The notes under the pieces were generated by a model. It saw only the letters and a program-made list of their open reading frames with translations, was not told where the DNA came from and did not search any database. Positions 5,482-12,827 of a stretch of 16,661 nt of DNA are shown in pieces. Numbering within the stretch: position 1 is the stretch's first letter; every line of letters begins with the position of its first letter. This DNA comes from DATDVC01 sp964601125 (GTDB lineage: Bacteria > Patescibacteriota > Minisyncoccia > Phycocordibacterales > WO2-35-19). Made by a program: the position numbers and the translations under genes. Where the stretch lies: NCBI GenBank assembly GCA_964601125.1, contig CAZRKB010000012.1, positions 1 through 16,661 of the forward strand. The letters run 5' to 3'.

Positions 5482-7482
5482 ATGAATGCAACAATCATGA
5501 AATTAAAATCAAAATTGTTCGCGGGCGCAGTAAGCGTAGCAATGGTTTTGGGCATGGCAGTTCCTGCTTCTGCTCAGACTACTGCAGAACTTACAGCTCA
5601 GATCAATGGCTTGCTTGCTATGATCGCTCAGCTTCAAGCTCAGCTTAATGCAGGCGGATCAACCGGCGGTTCTATGACTGGCGGTGCAAGCGTAATGTTT
5701 ACTCAAGACTTAACAATCGGTTCAACTGGTTCTGAAGTTACAGCTCTTCAACAGTGGTTGGTATCTAAGGGTTACCTTATGATGCCTGCTGGCACAGCTT
5801 ACGGTTACTTCGGAAACTTGACCAAAACTGCTTTGGCTAAATACCAGGCAGAAGCTGGAATTTCTCCAGCAGCAGGTTACTTCGGTCCTATAACAAGGGC
5901 TAAGGTTAATGCTATGGCTTCAACTGGCGGTACTACAACTGGTGGCACAACTACTGGCGGTACTACAACTGGTGGCAGCACAACTGGTATAACAACTCCA
6001 GGCGCTGAAGGTACTCTTACCGTAACTTCTAACAACTCTGGGTTGGTATCAACTGTATATGAGGGTGACGATATGGCTCCTATATACGGTGTAAATGTTG
6101 AGGCTAAAAGCTCTGACATTGCTATCCAAAGGATCAAGGTTAACTTGGGTACCGACAGCAAGATATACAACAAAGGTTACTCCAGACTATACGTAACAGT
6201 TGATGGAAATACTCTTGCCTCAGTTGACCTAAACAGCTCAACTGTTGTTAAGGAATCAAGCACTTACTACGTAACTATCACTGGTTTCAACCTTGTTGTT
6301 CCCAAGAACACCAAGAAGCAGATTGTTTTGAAGGCTGATGTTATGCCATCAATCGAATCTACTGACAGATCAACATTGACTTCTATCGGCATAACTATCC
6401 CAGCTAATGGGGTAAGAGGTGTTGATGGTGCTGGTATTGACCAGTACGGTCCTACTTCTGCTCTTTCAAGCAGAACTACGACTTTCAGCGCAGAGTTAGC
6501 TGAAACTGCAACATTGAACATGTCTCTAAACTCTTCTTCTCCTAAGAAAGCTGGAGTATTCGCTACAGCCGGATCAAGCGAGAATGAAGCAGATAAACTC
6601 ACTCTCATGGTCTTTGACCTTAAGGCTGAGAAAGATGACGTAGAGGTTACTGACATCGGTGTCAGCGTTACTAAGACTGGTTCTGGTGGTGCTAACGCTT
6701 CAACTACTGTTTACCTTTACGAAGGTTCAACAGAACTTGACAGCGCAAGCTTGGTTGCTTCAGGTGCAAACGGTAGCTTCTTCCTCTTTAGCGACTTTGA
6801 CTATGTAGTTCCAAAGGATTCTACAAAGACTCTCACTGTAAAGGCTGACATTAGAAGCGCTGATGCTACCGCTGCTACATTCACAGCATCTGCTTCAACT
6901 ACTAGTCTTGTTACTGAAAACTCTCAAGGTGATTCTGTAACAGAAAGTGGTTCAGCTACTGGTTACGCTCAAACAGTTAGAAACCAGGGTCTTGAAGTAG
7001 CCCTTGTGTCCAAGAGCATTACAACAAGTGGTGTTCCTCAGACAAGCGGATCAAACAACCCAAGTACTTCAACTCTTACAGCTAACTTCTCATTCAAGGT
7101 TAAGGCTGTAGGTGCTGCTCAGATACTTGGTCTTACTCAGTCAACCTCGAGCCCATTTGTATCAAGTTCAACAAGCTTCGATATATATAGAAACGGCTCA
7201 GTTGTAACAGACCTCAGCACAGATGCAACATCAACCGCATTTACAGTTGATAGCATTTGTACTACATCTGGTTTGACAAACAGCTGTTCATTGGCTGAAG
7301 GTACCGAAGTTACAATTCCTGTAACCTTTGGTATCAAAGGTAGAACTGCTGCTCAAGCAGCCATTACTTCCGGCTTGTACTCAATTGGTATCAACGCTCT
7401 CTACTATGGTCCTACAGGTACTGCAATTACCTTCATGGACGGTGAGAACGATTGGAGGACTTCTGATGTAAGCTTCCCGTAA
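5482..7482 (+). CDS. Secreted peptidoglycan-binding, S-layer-like surface protein
   Basis: The 666-residue product starts with a signal peptide (basic 'KLKSK', hydrophobic core, cleavage near 'PASA-QTT', about residue 31). A short coiled coil follows ('ELTAQINGLLAMIAQLQAQL'), then a peptidoglycan-binding domain of the PG_binding_1 type (about 73-146, 'GYFGNLTKTALAKYQ' and 'GYFGPITRAKVNAM'). A Thr/Gly linker (about 147-172) leads to about 490 residues of beta-rich Ser/Thr repeats with recurring 'VPKxxxKxxxLKADI' segments. This is the layout of an anchored S-layer-like protein; the family is common in Parcubacteria. The start is uncertain: GTG 5470, ATG 5482 and ATG 5497 all keep the signal peptide. 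It stands alone, ends in a strong terminator and is probably highly expressed. A structural surface role is inferred; no catalytic motif is seen. Confidence 0.88.
   Translation: MNATIMKLKSKLFAGAVSVAMVLGMAVPASAQTTAELTAQINGLLAMIAQLQAQLNAGGSTGGSMTGGASVMFTQDLTIGSTGSEVTALQQWLVSKGYLMMPAGTAYGYFGNLTKTALAKYQAEAGISPAAGYFGPITRAKVNAMASTGGTTTGGTTTGGTTTGGSTTGITTPGAEGTLTVTSNNSGLVSTVYEGDDMAPIYGVNVEAKSSDIAIQRIKVNLGTDSKIYNKGYSRLYVTVDGNTLASVDLNSSTVVKESSTYYVTITGFNLVVPKNTKKQIVLKADVMPSIESTDRSTLTSIGITIPANGVRGVDGAGIDQYGPTSALSSRTTTFSAELAETATLNMSLNSSSPKKAGVFATAGSSENEADKLTLMVFDLKAEKDDVEVTDIGVSVTKTGSGGANASTTVYLYEGSTELDSASLVASGANGSFFLFSDFDYVVPKDSTKTLTVKADIRSADATAATFTASASTTSLVTENSQGDSVTESGSATGYAQTVRNQGLEVALVSKSITTSGVPQTSGSNNPSTSTLTANFSFKVKAVGAAQILGLTQSTSSPFVSSSTSFDIYRNGSVVTDLSTDATSTAFTVDSICTTSGLTNSCSLAEGTEVTIPVTFGIKGRTAAQAAITSGLYSIGINALYYGPTGTAITFMDGENDWRTSDVSFP
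5923..5988 (+). repeat. Tandem repeat encoding TTGG linker
   Basis: A unit of about 30 nt beginning ACTGGCGGTACTACAACTGG occurs twice, the second copy with a 3-nt insertion; each unit is itself two related 15-nt halves. It encodes the flexible TTGG(T/S) linker between the peptidoglycan-binding domain and the repeats of the surface protein. Such repeats may vary in copy number between strains. Confidence 0.75.
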
Positions 7483-7519
7483 GGTTAGCTTAGATCGAAA
7501 GAGTACTCGTAGTACTAAC

Positions 7520-7546
7520 AAAAACCCGCCTATTCGGCGGGTTTTT
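7520..7546 (+). terminator. Intrinsic terminator after the S-layer-like gene
   Basis: AAAACCCGCC (7521-7530), loop TATTC, GGCGGGTTTTT (7536-7546) forms a perfect GC-rich stem followed by a T-run, with A's on the other side so it could act in both directions. A second small hairpin AGTACT-CGT-AGTACT (7502-7516) precedes it. Confidence 0.92.
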
Positions 7547-7565
7547 GCTTTCCATTGTTTTCTAC

Positions 7566-7594
7566 AAAATTCCAAGGACTAACCTTGGAATTTT
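7566..7594. repeat. Left palindrome of the transposase element
   Basis: AAAATTCCAAGG, loop ACTAA, CCTTGGAATTTT is a perfect 12-bp stem flanked by T's, so it may double as a terminator shielding the transposase from read-through. Its reverse complement recurs at the right end, after the gene. Confidence 0.85.
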
Positions 7595-7612
7595 TTCCTT
7601 ACCGTATATAAT
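7585..7612 (+). promoter_or_regulatory. Promoter of the transposase gene, giving a leaderless mRNA
   Basis: TATAAT at 7607-7612 ends only 6 nt before the ATG at 7619, so transcription would begin at or next to the start codon. TTGGAA at 7585-7590, inside the right arm of the left palindrome, is a partial -35 with a 16-nt spacer. Binding of the transposase to the palindrome could therefore block its own promoter (inference). Confidence 0.5.
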
Positions 7613-7618
7613 TATTTC

Positions 7619-8287
7619 ATGGAGAGAAGAATAAATTTTGCCCCAGATGAATATTTCCACATTTACAACAGGGGGACCGATAAGAGGCAGATATTTTATG
7701 GTGACAAAGATTACCAAAGGTTCGTGGAGTCATTGTACCTTTTCAATTCAACAGAACGGGTAGTGTTGAAGATGGTTCCAAAGAAAGATAGGTTTTACTA
7801 TGACAGAGGGGAGACTATTGTTGATATTGGTGCGTATTGTCTTATGCCGAATCATTTTCATCTGCTTATAAAATCAAAAAATGACTTTGGGGTAAGTAAT
7901 TTTTTACAGAAACTACAGACATCTTACTCGATGTATTTTAATAAGAAGTACGAAAGAACGGGATCTTTGTTTGAAGGAACCTTTAAAGCGCAACATGTTA
8001 GAAGAGATGAATACCTTAAGTATTTATTTGCTTATATCCACTTAAATCCGATAAAGCTTGTGGATCCTGAATGGAAAGAAAAAGGTGTAGCCGATTTAGA
8101 TAAAGCGAAGAATTTTTTATATACACATAAACATTCGAGTTATTTAGACTATATTTTAAAGGATAGGGCAGAGTCGGGTATTTTAAATGGAAAATCTTTT
8201 CCAGAATATTTCTCCCAGAAAAGGAAATTTGATGATTTCATAAACTTCTGGCTAACATTCAAGGGTGACATTGAAAAATATACGTAA
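7619..8287 (+). CDS. REP-associated tyrosine (Y1, HUH) transposase
   Basis: The 222-residue product belongs to the Y1_Tnp/IS200-like superfamily, enzymes that cut and join single-stranded DNA at hairpins. The metal-binding HUH motif is 'LMPNHFHLLI' (His79, His81). The catalytic tyrosine is most likely Tyr139 in 'FAYIHLNPIK', the conserved Y-I-x-x-N-P stretch of REP-associated transposases. Other family signatures are 'EYFHIYNRGTDKRQIF' at the N-terminus and 'YFNKKYERTGSLFEGTFKA'. All key residues are present and the frame is intact, so activity is plausible. There is no Shine-Dalgarno sequence; a TATAAT box 6 nt upstream suggests a leaderless message. The gene sits alone between two envelope genes and is bracketed by inverted copies of one palindrome, its probable substrate. 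Confidence 0.93.
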   Translation: MERRINFAPDEYFHIYNRGTDKRQIFYGDKDYQRFVESLYLFNSTERVVLKMVPKKDRFYYDRGETIVDIGAYCLMPNHFHLLIKSKNDFGVSNFLQKLQTSYSMYFNKKYERTGSLFEGTFKAQHVRRDEYLKYLFAYIHLNPIKLVDPEWKEKGVADLDKAKNFLYTHKHSSYLDYILKDRAESGILNGKSFPEYFSQKRKFDDFINFWLTFKGDIEKYT

Positions 8288-8290
8288 ATT

Positions 8291-8313
8291 ATTCCAAGGT
8301 TAGTCCTTGGATT
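8291..8313. repeat. Right palindrome of the transposase element (inverted copy)
   Basis: TCCAAGG, loop TTAGT, CCTTGGA (8293-8311) forms a 7-bp stem and is the reverse complement of the core of the left palindrome. The outer AT pairs of the left copy are not fully kept here. It lies 3 nt after the transposase stop codon. Confidence 0.85.
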
Positions 8314-8316
8314 GAG

Positions 8317-8325
8317 TTATCCACA
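8317..8325 (+). promoter_or_regulatory. Perfect DnaA box TTATCCACA
   Basis: An exact match to the bacterial DnaA-box consensus lies between the right palindrome of the transposase element and the NlpC/P60 gene, 46 nt before the latter's start. A single box does not make an origin; it may be a DnaA regulatory site or chance. Confidence 0.4.
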
Positions 8326-8357
8326 GATAAATGCTACAGAATTGACATTATTTTGGA

Positions 8358-8363
8358 TATAGT
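8358..8363 (+). promoter_or_regulatory. Possible -10 box of the envelope cassette
   Basis: TATAGT ends 8 nt before the ATG at 8372, consistent with a leaderless or nearly leaderless mRNA. TTGACA at 8342-8347 lies only 10 nt upstream, too close for a standard -35, so the promoter architecture is uncertain. Confidence 0.35.
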
Positions 8364-8371
8364 CTGAAGAA

Positions 8372-10240
8372 ATGAATAAAAAGTGTTTAATAGCAGGTTT
8401 TGTGTTTGTTTCCCTGGCTTTTACTGGATCAATGACACCATTGGCTTCCGCCTCCATCGACCCAGCTCAAAAGTATTACTTGAGCAACCAATACACGCTT
8501 AACCTAAATCAATTTGAAGAAATTTGGATAGAGGCAGATACAGAGATTTGCGAGAATTACGGCCACCATTGTGAGAGTTATTGGGATAGAGAGTACGATG
8601 AGTCGGTGGTTGTAAAACAGGATGAGGTGGCGTTGCTTGAACTTGGCAAACGAACTGAGTTCACTTTTAGCGGGCCAAGGCCGGCAGAAGTGGAATGCAG
8701 TATTTCTTCGTATGATGGAGAAATGTTTTCTGTGGATGAAAATGGTGATCGGCAAATTGTGTCTTTGGGTAGCTGGGTAGGATTTCAACCTGAAGAGGGT
8801 GTTTATGAAGCTGATTTGTATATAGGGTGTTTATATCAAGTAAGGAATAATTCCATCTATGATCGAATACTTGCATTTTTGAAGCCTAAAGTTGCTCATG
8901 CCGCTCCTTATGGCGATTATTACGGTACTATACGTTTTTCGGTTGCTGATAAAAATAAACCTGCTCCCTTGCCACTAACTTTGCCAGAAAAAGCGGCGGA
9001 GTTGGCGAAGCAGGTTATCGGAGCGGATTATCTTGGGGACGGGGAGACTTTTGGAGGTAAGGGGTGGGATAGTTATAAGAGTTCATATGTAGATGTCGCT
9101 CAGGTATTTAGTGGCTATAATTTTTGGAATAACAACATAAAACACAGGCAAGTAGAATTTGATGGTGGGTTGGACTGCTCCGGGCTTGTTGAGTGGGCAT
9201 ATAATTATAGTTTTGATCCAAGTAAAAGTTTGACTAAAAATGCGGTCCGAGTTTGGAGTTCTGATTCACAATATCAAAACAACTCAACCCCAATTTTAGA
9301 AAGTGAGTTAGCAAAAGGTGACTTATTATTTTTAGACAAAAACAACAACAATGTTATAGATCATGTGGCGATATATGTAGGAGAATTTACCTACGAAGGA
9401 GAAACCTTTGAAATAATTGAAGCATTTTCTTCTGATGCCGGTATTATTCCAATGACTCTAGAACAATATAAGGCGCGTGCAGGGTTCACTAATATTACCC
9501 AAAAAGGATCAAACCCAATTCGTCGAGTGATCACAAGTCCTGAAATTGCTGGCCAAGTAAAGGTTGGTTCGCCTGTTGATATTACAGTTACTGACCCGGA
9601 AGGAATCACTATCACTCCTGATACGTTTATTCAAACAGACGAAGAATATCTTCGTGAAGTTCCAGGTGAACTATATTACTCTGAAGCAGAATTGGGAGAA
9701 GATGGCCGTCCGAAAGATATCGTGTATTGGTTTAAAAACAAAGTCGGTGAATACCATGTAGATGTTATACCCGAAGAAGGTACCGTGCCAACCGACACCT
9801 ACTCTCTCGAATTTACAATAGGTGATAATATTATAAAGCTAGCTGAAGATGTCCCAATAAGAGAAATTCCTGTAGCTGGTTATTATGTTGAAGTAAAAGA
9901 GGGAGGAGAAATAGAATCATCCGGAGCGATTACATCAGGGTACCTGTTAGAAAAAATAAGATCTCATATCCAAAGTTTTACCATTACTGATAATTTTAAA
10001 AAGCCACTTCTTGTAGTAGTTGATCTAATAGAAAAAAGGGTTGAGGTTAACAAAAAACTTCAAGAAAAAGCCCAAAACGAAAAACGACTGCAAATTCTAC
10101 AAAACAGCGAAAAAGCCATTCTGAAGGTTCTTGCTGACGCGGAAAGTAAATTTTCAGAAAAAGAAAGTCAGCAAATTACAAAAAAAGAATCAACAGAATT
10201 TTTGAAAATACTGACAAAGGTATTGTTAACTTTTGATTAA
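8372..10240 (+). CDS. Secreted NlpC/P60-family cysteine endopeptidase
   Basis: The 622-residue product has a signal peptide (cleavage near 'LASAS', about residue 27) and an N-terminal beta-rich domain of unknown type (about 30-195) with several cysteines (60, 67, 109, 153) that may form disulphides. The NlpC/P60 domain (about 203-385) has catalytic Cys269 in 'LDCSGLVEWAY' and His331 in 'IDHVAIYVG'; the usual third residue would lie at 'FEIIEAF', with Glu rather than the common His/Asn/Gln. Residues about 392-510 look like a secreted beta-sandwich domain ('VGSPVDITVTDPEG', 'EIPVAGYYVEV'). The C-terminus is helical and charged (about 560-615). Such enzymes cut peptidoglycan stem peptides, so wall remodelling or attack on other cells' walls are both possible. 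It begins a tight three-gene run. Confidence 0.87.
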   Translation: MNKKCLIAGFVFVSLAFTGSMTPLASASIDPAQKYYLSNQYTLNLNQFEEIWIEADTEICENYGHHCESYWDREYDESVVVKQDEVALLELGKRTEFTFSGPRPAEVECSISSYDGEMFSVDENGDRQIVSLGSWVGFQPEEGVYEADLYIGCLYQVRNNSIYDRILAFLKPKVAHAAPYGDYYGTIRFSVADKNKPAPLPLTLPEKAAELAKQVIGADYLGDGETFGGKGWDSYKSSYVDVAQVFSGYNFWNNNIKHRQVEFDGGLDCSGLVEWAYNYSFDPSKSLTKNAVRVWSSDSQYQNNSTPILESELAKGDLLFLDKNNNNVIDHVAIYVGEFTYEGETFEIIEAFSSDAGIIPMTLEQYKARAGFTNITQKGSNPIRRVITSPEIAGQVKVGSPVDITVTDPEGITITPDTFIQTDEEYLREVPGELYYSEAELGEDGRPKDIVYWFKNKVGEYHVDVIPEEGTVPTDTYSLEFTIGDNIIKLAEDVPIREIPVAGYYVEVKEGGEIESSGAITSGYLLEKIRSHIQSFTITDNFKKPLLVVVDLIEKRVEVNKKLQEKAQNEKRLQILQNSEKAILKVLADAESKFSEKESQQITKKESTEFLKILTKVLLTFD

Positions 10241-10243
10241 TCG

Positions 10244-11233
10244 ATGGCTAAAAAATACACAATCACAATTACCGTTGTTGCGCTTATAGCCCTGGGCGCT
10301 TTTGTTTGGTTTAAAAAAGGGCAGCAACCTGAGCCAACAGAGAAGATGGTTGTCATAAACACATCAACTACAACCAACCAAAACATTAATTCAACAACTA
10401 ACAATCCAGTATTTAAAACCTACCGAAACGAAGAGTGGGGATTTGAATTCCAGTATCCGTTAGAAGCAGAAATTAATCATAAGCAACCTTTTTATAAAAA
10501 TGATGGTCTCAATCTAACTATAACAAATCCACCACCAAATAATAACCTAATAACAGTTGGTTTTTTTATTAACGACTGGAGCAAAGACAATCTAATCGTT
10601 AAATTATTGAATCAAAATATTGTCTCAGAAGCGAGTATGCATAATGGAATAGCGTATAAATATGAGGCCGATTTTGGTTCCGGGTATAATATTGAATACT
10701 TAATACCGAAAGGTAGATACTGGGTGATAATCAGCGGTGAAAAAGAGAATCAAAAAGTGATTGACGCGGTCTTTTCTTCCTTAAAGTTTTTTGAACCCTA
10801 CAATACGTATCGTAATGAAAAATTGGGTTTTGAGTTTAACTTTCCAAGTAACTGGGTTATCAACAGAGAATATGCTTATGGCAACCTTAGTAGTAAATTT
10901 CTTGTAATCGTATCTAACCCAGTTGTTATTAATGGTAGTAATGGTGTTAATGATTTGGCCCTAGACGATTCGTTTACGGTGAGTGTTGTACCATCACAAT
11001 CTGTTGATAATTCTTTTCAATTTTTAGATAAGACTGTTTCTAGCGTTATTGTGGATGGTATTTATGGACAAAAATTTGAATACGAATTTAAGGGATTTTC
11101 TCATACGACCATAGTTTTACCATTGGGGGACTCAAAAATTCTTTTAGGCACAGGAGATGGCAGTAAACCTTATGTTGAAGAACTAAACCAAATCCTTTCA
11201 ACATTCCGCTTTATTGAATCCGCTAAACCGTGA
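10244..11233 (+). CDS. Membrane-anchored protein with two PsbP-like repeats
   Basis: The 329-residue product has one N-terminal transmembrane segment (about residues 6-23), a Ser/Thr/Asn-rich linker to about 57, then two copies of one domain, each opening with the same motif: 'YRNEEWGFEFQYP' (60-72) and 'YRNEKLGFEFNFP' (188-200). Each closes with a 'SSLKFF'/'STFRFI'-type strand-helix end. This motif and fold pattern resemble the PsbP-like domain found in many bacterial anchored proteins with no tie to photosynthesis. No catalytic residues are obvious; a binding or scaffold role is likely. The start lies 3 nt after the endopeptidase stop with no Shine-Dalgarno sequence, so translation is probably coupled. 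The stop is TGA followed directly by TAA. The tandem domains suggest internal duplication. Confidence 0.72.
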   Translation: MAKKYTITITVVALIALGAFVWFKKGQQPEPTEKMVVINTSTTTNQNINSTTNNPVFKTYRNEEWGFEFQYPLEAEINHKQPFYKNDGLNLTITNPPPNNNLITVGFFINDWSKDNLIVKLLNQNIVSEASMHNGIAYKYEADFGSGYNIEYLIPKGRYWVIISGEKENQKVIDAVFSSLKFFEPYNTYRNEKLGFEFNFPSNWVINREYAYGNLSSKFLVIVSNPVVINGSNGVNDLALDDSFTVSVVPSQSVDNSFQFLDKTVSSVIVDGIYGQKFEYEFKGFSHTTIVLPLGDSKILLGTGDGSKPYVEELNQILSTFRFIESAKP

Positions 11234-11245
11234 TAACATAAGAAC

Positions 11246-12601
11246 ATGAAATATTTTGGCAAGTCATTTTTTAAATTTACTCTAGGCTTTTTGGCCATTG
11301 TGTTGGCAAGTCTTGTAGTCATGGCTGCTGTTTCTGCTTACGCCGCAGAAGTTTCCAAAATTGTCTTTGTTACTGATGGGCAATCTGTAAAACCAGGAGA
11401 GCTATCGGGGGCAATAACCATTCAAACTCAGGATAGTAGTGGTAGCGCTCTGCAAACACCAGAAACTCTAGACCTCGAATTCATATCTTCCTCCGCCACG
11501 GGGGAATTTTTGAATAGTAGCGGTAATCCAACTACCAAAACTATGAGCAAAAATACCGCCAACAGAACTTTTTATTACCGAGATCCGAGTAGTGGAACCT
11601 TTACTTTAAAAGTAGTAGCCACGGGGAGAGATAGCTTGAAAGTTTGGGAAGCAGAACAAAAAATAACCGTCTCTTCTTCTGCGTCTAATGTTGGAGAACA
11701 AGGAGGATCGGGAGAAATCCTTGGTGCAAATACAGAAGAAACTAGTCTATCGTCAACCTCCGGCTCTAGCGAGCCAACATACGGCACACCTTCTTCTGAA
11801 CTGCAGGTTAGCGCTGGTGGCAATAGGCTCACCAGTCCTGGCAGCCCCATCACATTTCAAGCCGTCATAAAAAAGAATAGTTCTTCGAATAGCAGTGTGA
11901 CTTTTTCTTGGTCGTACGGTGATGGCAATGTTGGAGATGGGGCACTGGTAACTCATATGTATAAATATCCAGGAGAATACGCTGTAGTTTTAAACGCAAA
12001 GTCTGGTAATAATTTTGGTATAAGTAGACTAAAAGTGCAGGTTGCCGAGCCCGACGTTGATTTATTGGATCAAGGTGATCGGGTTAAAATTACAAATAAT
12101 TCAAACACAGAGATCAATTTGTTTAACTGGAAAATAGTATCCGACGGAATGGGTTTTGTTTTTCAGCCGGACACGATTATTTTCCCAAAATCTAGCATTT
12201 TGTTTGACAAGTCAATGCTAAAAATGAAGGGTGAGGCGGAAGAGGGGCTTGTACTAAAGAATTTTTTTGGAGATGTTGTAGCGAGCTCTCGATCCTCGGT
12301 TCAACTAAAAGAAGCTGAAAAAATAAATTCTGATTTTCGTCTCATTCAAACCGAAGCCGTGGCTCTTGTAAAAGTCGCAATGGATAGAGGGTTAATACAA
12401 GAGGTTGCACCTTCTTCCGTTGCTGCTGTGACCCCAGAAACTATTAACTTGGGTGGCGGTGAAAATCTATTGATTGTCGAAGAGGCCACTCAACAAGATG
12501 AGGAAACATATATGTCTAACGACCTAATCTACCAATCTCCTCAAAAGATGGGTTTATTTGCCAAATTGACAAATTTTATAAAAAGAGTACTATCTAAATA
12601 A
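11246..12601 (+). CDS. Secreted PKD and lamin-tail domain surface protein
   Basis: The 451-residue product has a signal peptide (cleavage near 'SAYA-AEVSK', about residue 34) and a first Ig-like domain (about 35-143, 'KIVFVTDGQSVKPGELSGAI'). A Ser-rich linker leads to a PKD domain (about 187-268) with 'SWSYGDGNVGDG' and 'YKYPGEYAVVL', then a lamin-tail-like domain (about 270-350, 'DRVKITNNSNTEINLFNWKI'). The C-terminus carries a basic amphipathic helix ('GLFAKLTNFIKRVLSK'). PKD and lamin-tail domains usually bind carbohydrate or protein at the surface. It follows the PsbP-like gene by 12 nt and completes the envelope cassette. No enzyme motif is visible. The promoter of rplJL lies within its last 40 nt. 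Confidence 0.8.
   Translation: MKYFGKSFFKFTLGFLAIVLASLVVMAAVSAYAAEVSKIVFVTDGQSVKPGELSGAITIQTQDSSGSALQTPETLDLEFISSSATGEFLNSSGNPTTKTMSKNTANRTFYYRDPSSGTFTLKVVATGRDSLKVWEAEQKITVSSSASNVGEQGGSGEILGANTEETSLSSTSGSSEPTYGTPSSELQVSAGGNRLTSPGSPITFQAVIKKNSSSNSSVTFSWSYGDGNVGDGALVTHMYKYPGEYAVVLNAKSGNNFGISRLKVQVAEPDVDLLDQGDRVKITNNSNTEINLFNWKIVSDGMGFVFQPDTIIFPKSSILFDKSMLKMKGEAEEGLVLKNFFGDVVASSRSSVQLKEAEKINSDFRLIQTEAVALVKVAMDRGLIQEVAPSSVAAVTPETINLGGGENLLIVEEATQQDEETYMSNDLIYQSPQKMGLFAKLTNFIKRVLSK
12566..12593 (+). promoter_or_regulatory. Promoter of the rplJ-rplL operon
   Basis: TTGACA (12566-12571, exact) and TACTAT (12588-12593, 4/6) are spaced 16 nt apart inside the 3' end of the preceding gene. Transcription would begin near 12600, just before the L10-leader-like structure, which supports the call. 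Confidence 0.55.
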
Positions 12602-12604
12602 CGG

Positions 12605-12669
12605 CTTCAAAGACTGTAGGTCGAAGACTCCGAGGTTAACCGAGGAACTTCTCTAAATCCTGCACAGGG
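12605..12669 (+). ncRNA. L10 ribosomal protein leader (autoregulatory site)
   Basis: The rplJ leader contains 'AAGACTGTAGG' pairing with 'CCTGCACAG' (CTGTAGG with CCTGCACAG), enclosing 'ACTCCGAGGTTAACCGAGGA'. This resembles the L10 leader, which free L10(L12)4 complex binds at a kink-turn to repress its own operon. Position, the motif 'GAC-GTAGG' and 'CCGAGG' agree with the family as I recall it; a covariance-model search would settle it. Confidence 0.6.
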
Positions 12670-12721
12670 GTTATCTCCATATTTTGGCCGTTTGGTCGAA
12701 ATTTTATTAAAATTTTTTACA

Positions 12722-12812
12722 GCATATTTTATAAAATGCACGGATAATTTTCTGCTGAAAATTTCCTCGTGCTCGGCTCAGTCAGCCTCGCAAGGCATTT
12801 TACAAAACATGC
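12722..12812 (+). repeat. Long-range inverted repeat in the rplJ leader
   Basis: GCATATTTTATAAAATGC (12722-12739) can pair with GCATTTTACAAAACATGC (12795-12812) at 16 of 18 positions, and the left arm can also fold on itself. The enclosed sequence forms a hairpin, GCACG (12738-12742) with CGTGC (12768-12772) around AATTTTC-TGCT-GAAAATT (12746-12763). Alternative folds 15 nt before the rplJ start suggest translational or transcriptional control beyond the L10 site. Confidence 0.55.
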
Positions 12813-12827
12813 TTCAAAAATTTTAAA

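Larger units (their letters stand above)
7566..8313 (+). mobile_element. REP-associated-transposase element with inverted palindromic ends
   Basis: One transposase gene (7619-8287) is enclosed by two palindromes that are inverted copies of each other: left with loop ACTAA (7566-7594), right with loop TTAGT (8291-8313), sharing about 21 bp. Palindromic ends without a conventional target duplication fit the HUH single-strand transposase world (IS200/IS605 and REP-associated enzymes). Just outside, CTACAAAATT (7562-7571) and CTACAGAATT (8334-8343) form a 9/10 direct repeat that may be flanking target sequence or chance. Whether it moves as a unit cannot be told from one copy. Confidence 0.55.

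Noticed and set aside
5923..5988. CRISPR-like short direct repeats
   Set aside because: The repeats are in frame, contiguous and encode a Thr/Gly linker; there are no spacers or cas genes.
5877..6173. 98-codon minus-strand frame with Val/Pro repeats
   Set aside because: It is antisense to the TTGG linker and beta repeats of the surface protein; the repeats are the complement of the linker.
8317..8325. Replication origin suggested by the DnaA box
   Set aside because: A single exact box without a cluster, AT-rich unwinding stretch, dnaA or dnaN nearby is not enough for an origin call.
11231..11233. TGA recoding as glycine, as in some CPR groups
   Set aside because: TGA here ends the PsbP-like gene and is followed directly by TAA; conserved genes such as recA, rplJ and rplL contain no in-frame TGA, so the standard code is sufficient.
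12624..12649. Transposase-element palindrome copy near CCGAGGTTAACCGAGG
   Set aside because: It resembles the CCAAGGTTAG palindrome only loosely; it is part of the L10-leader structure and lacks the inverted CCTTGG arm.
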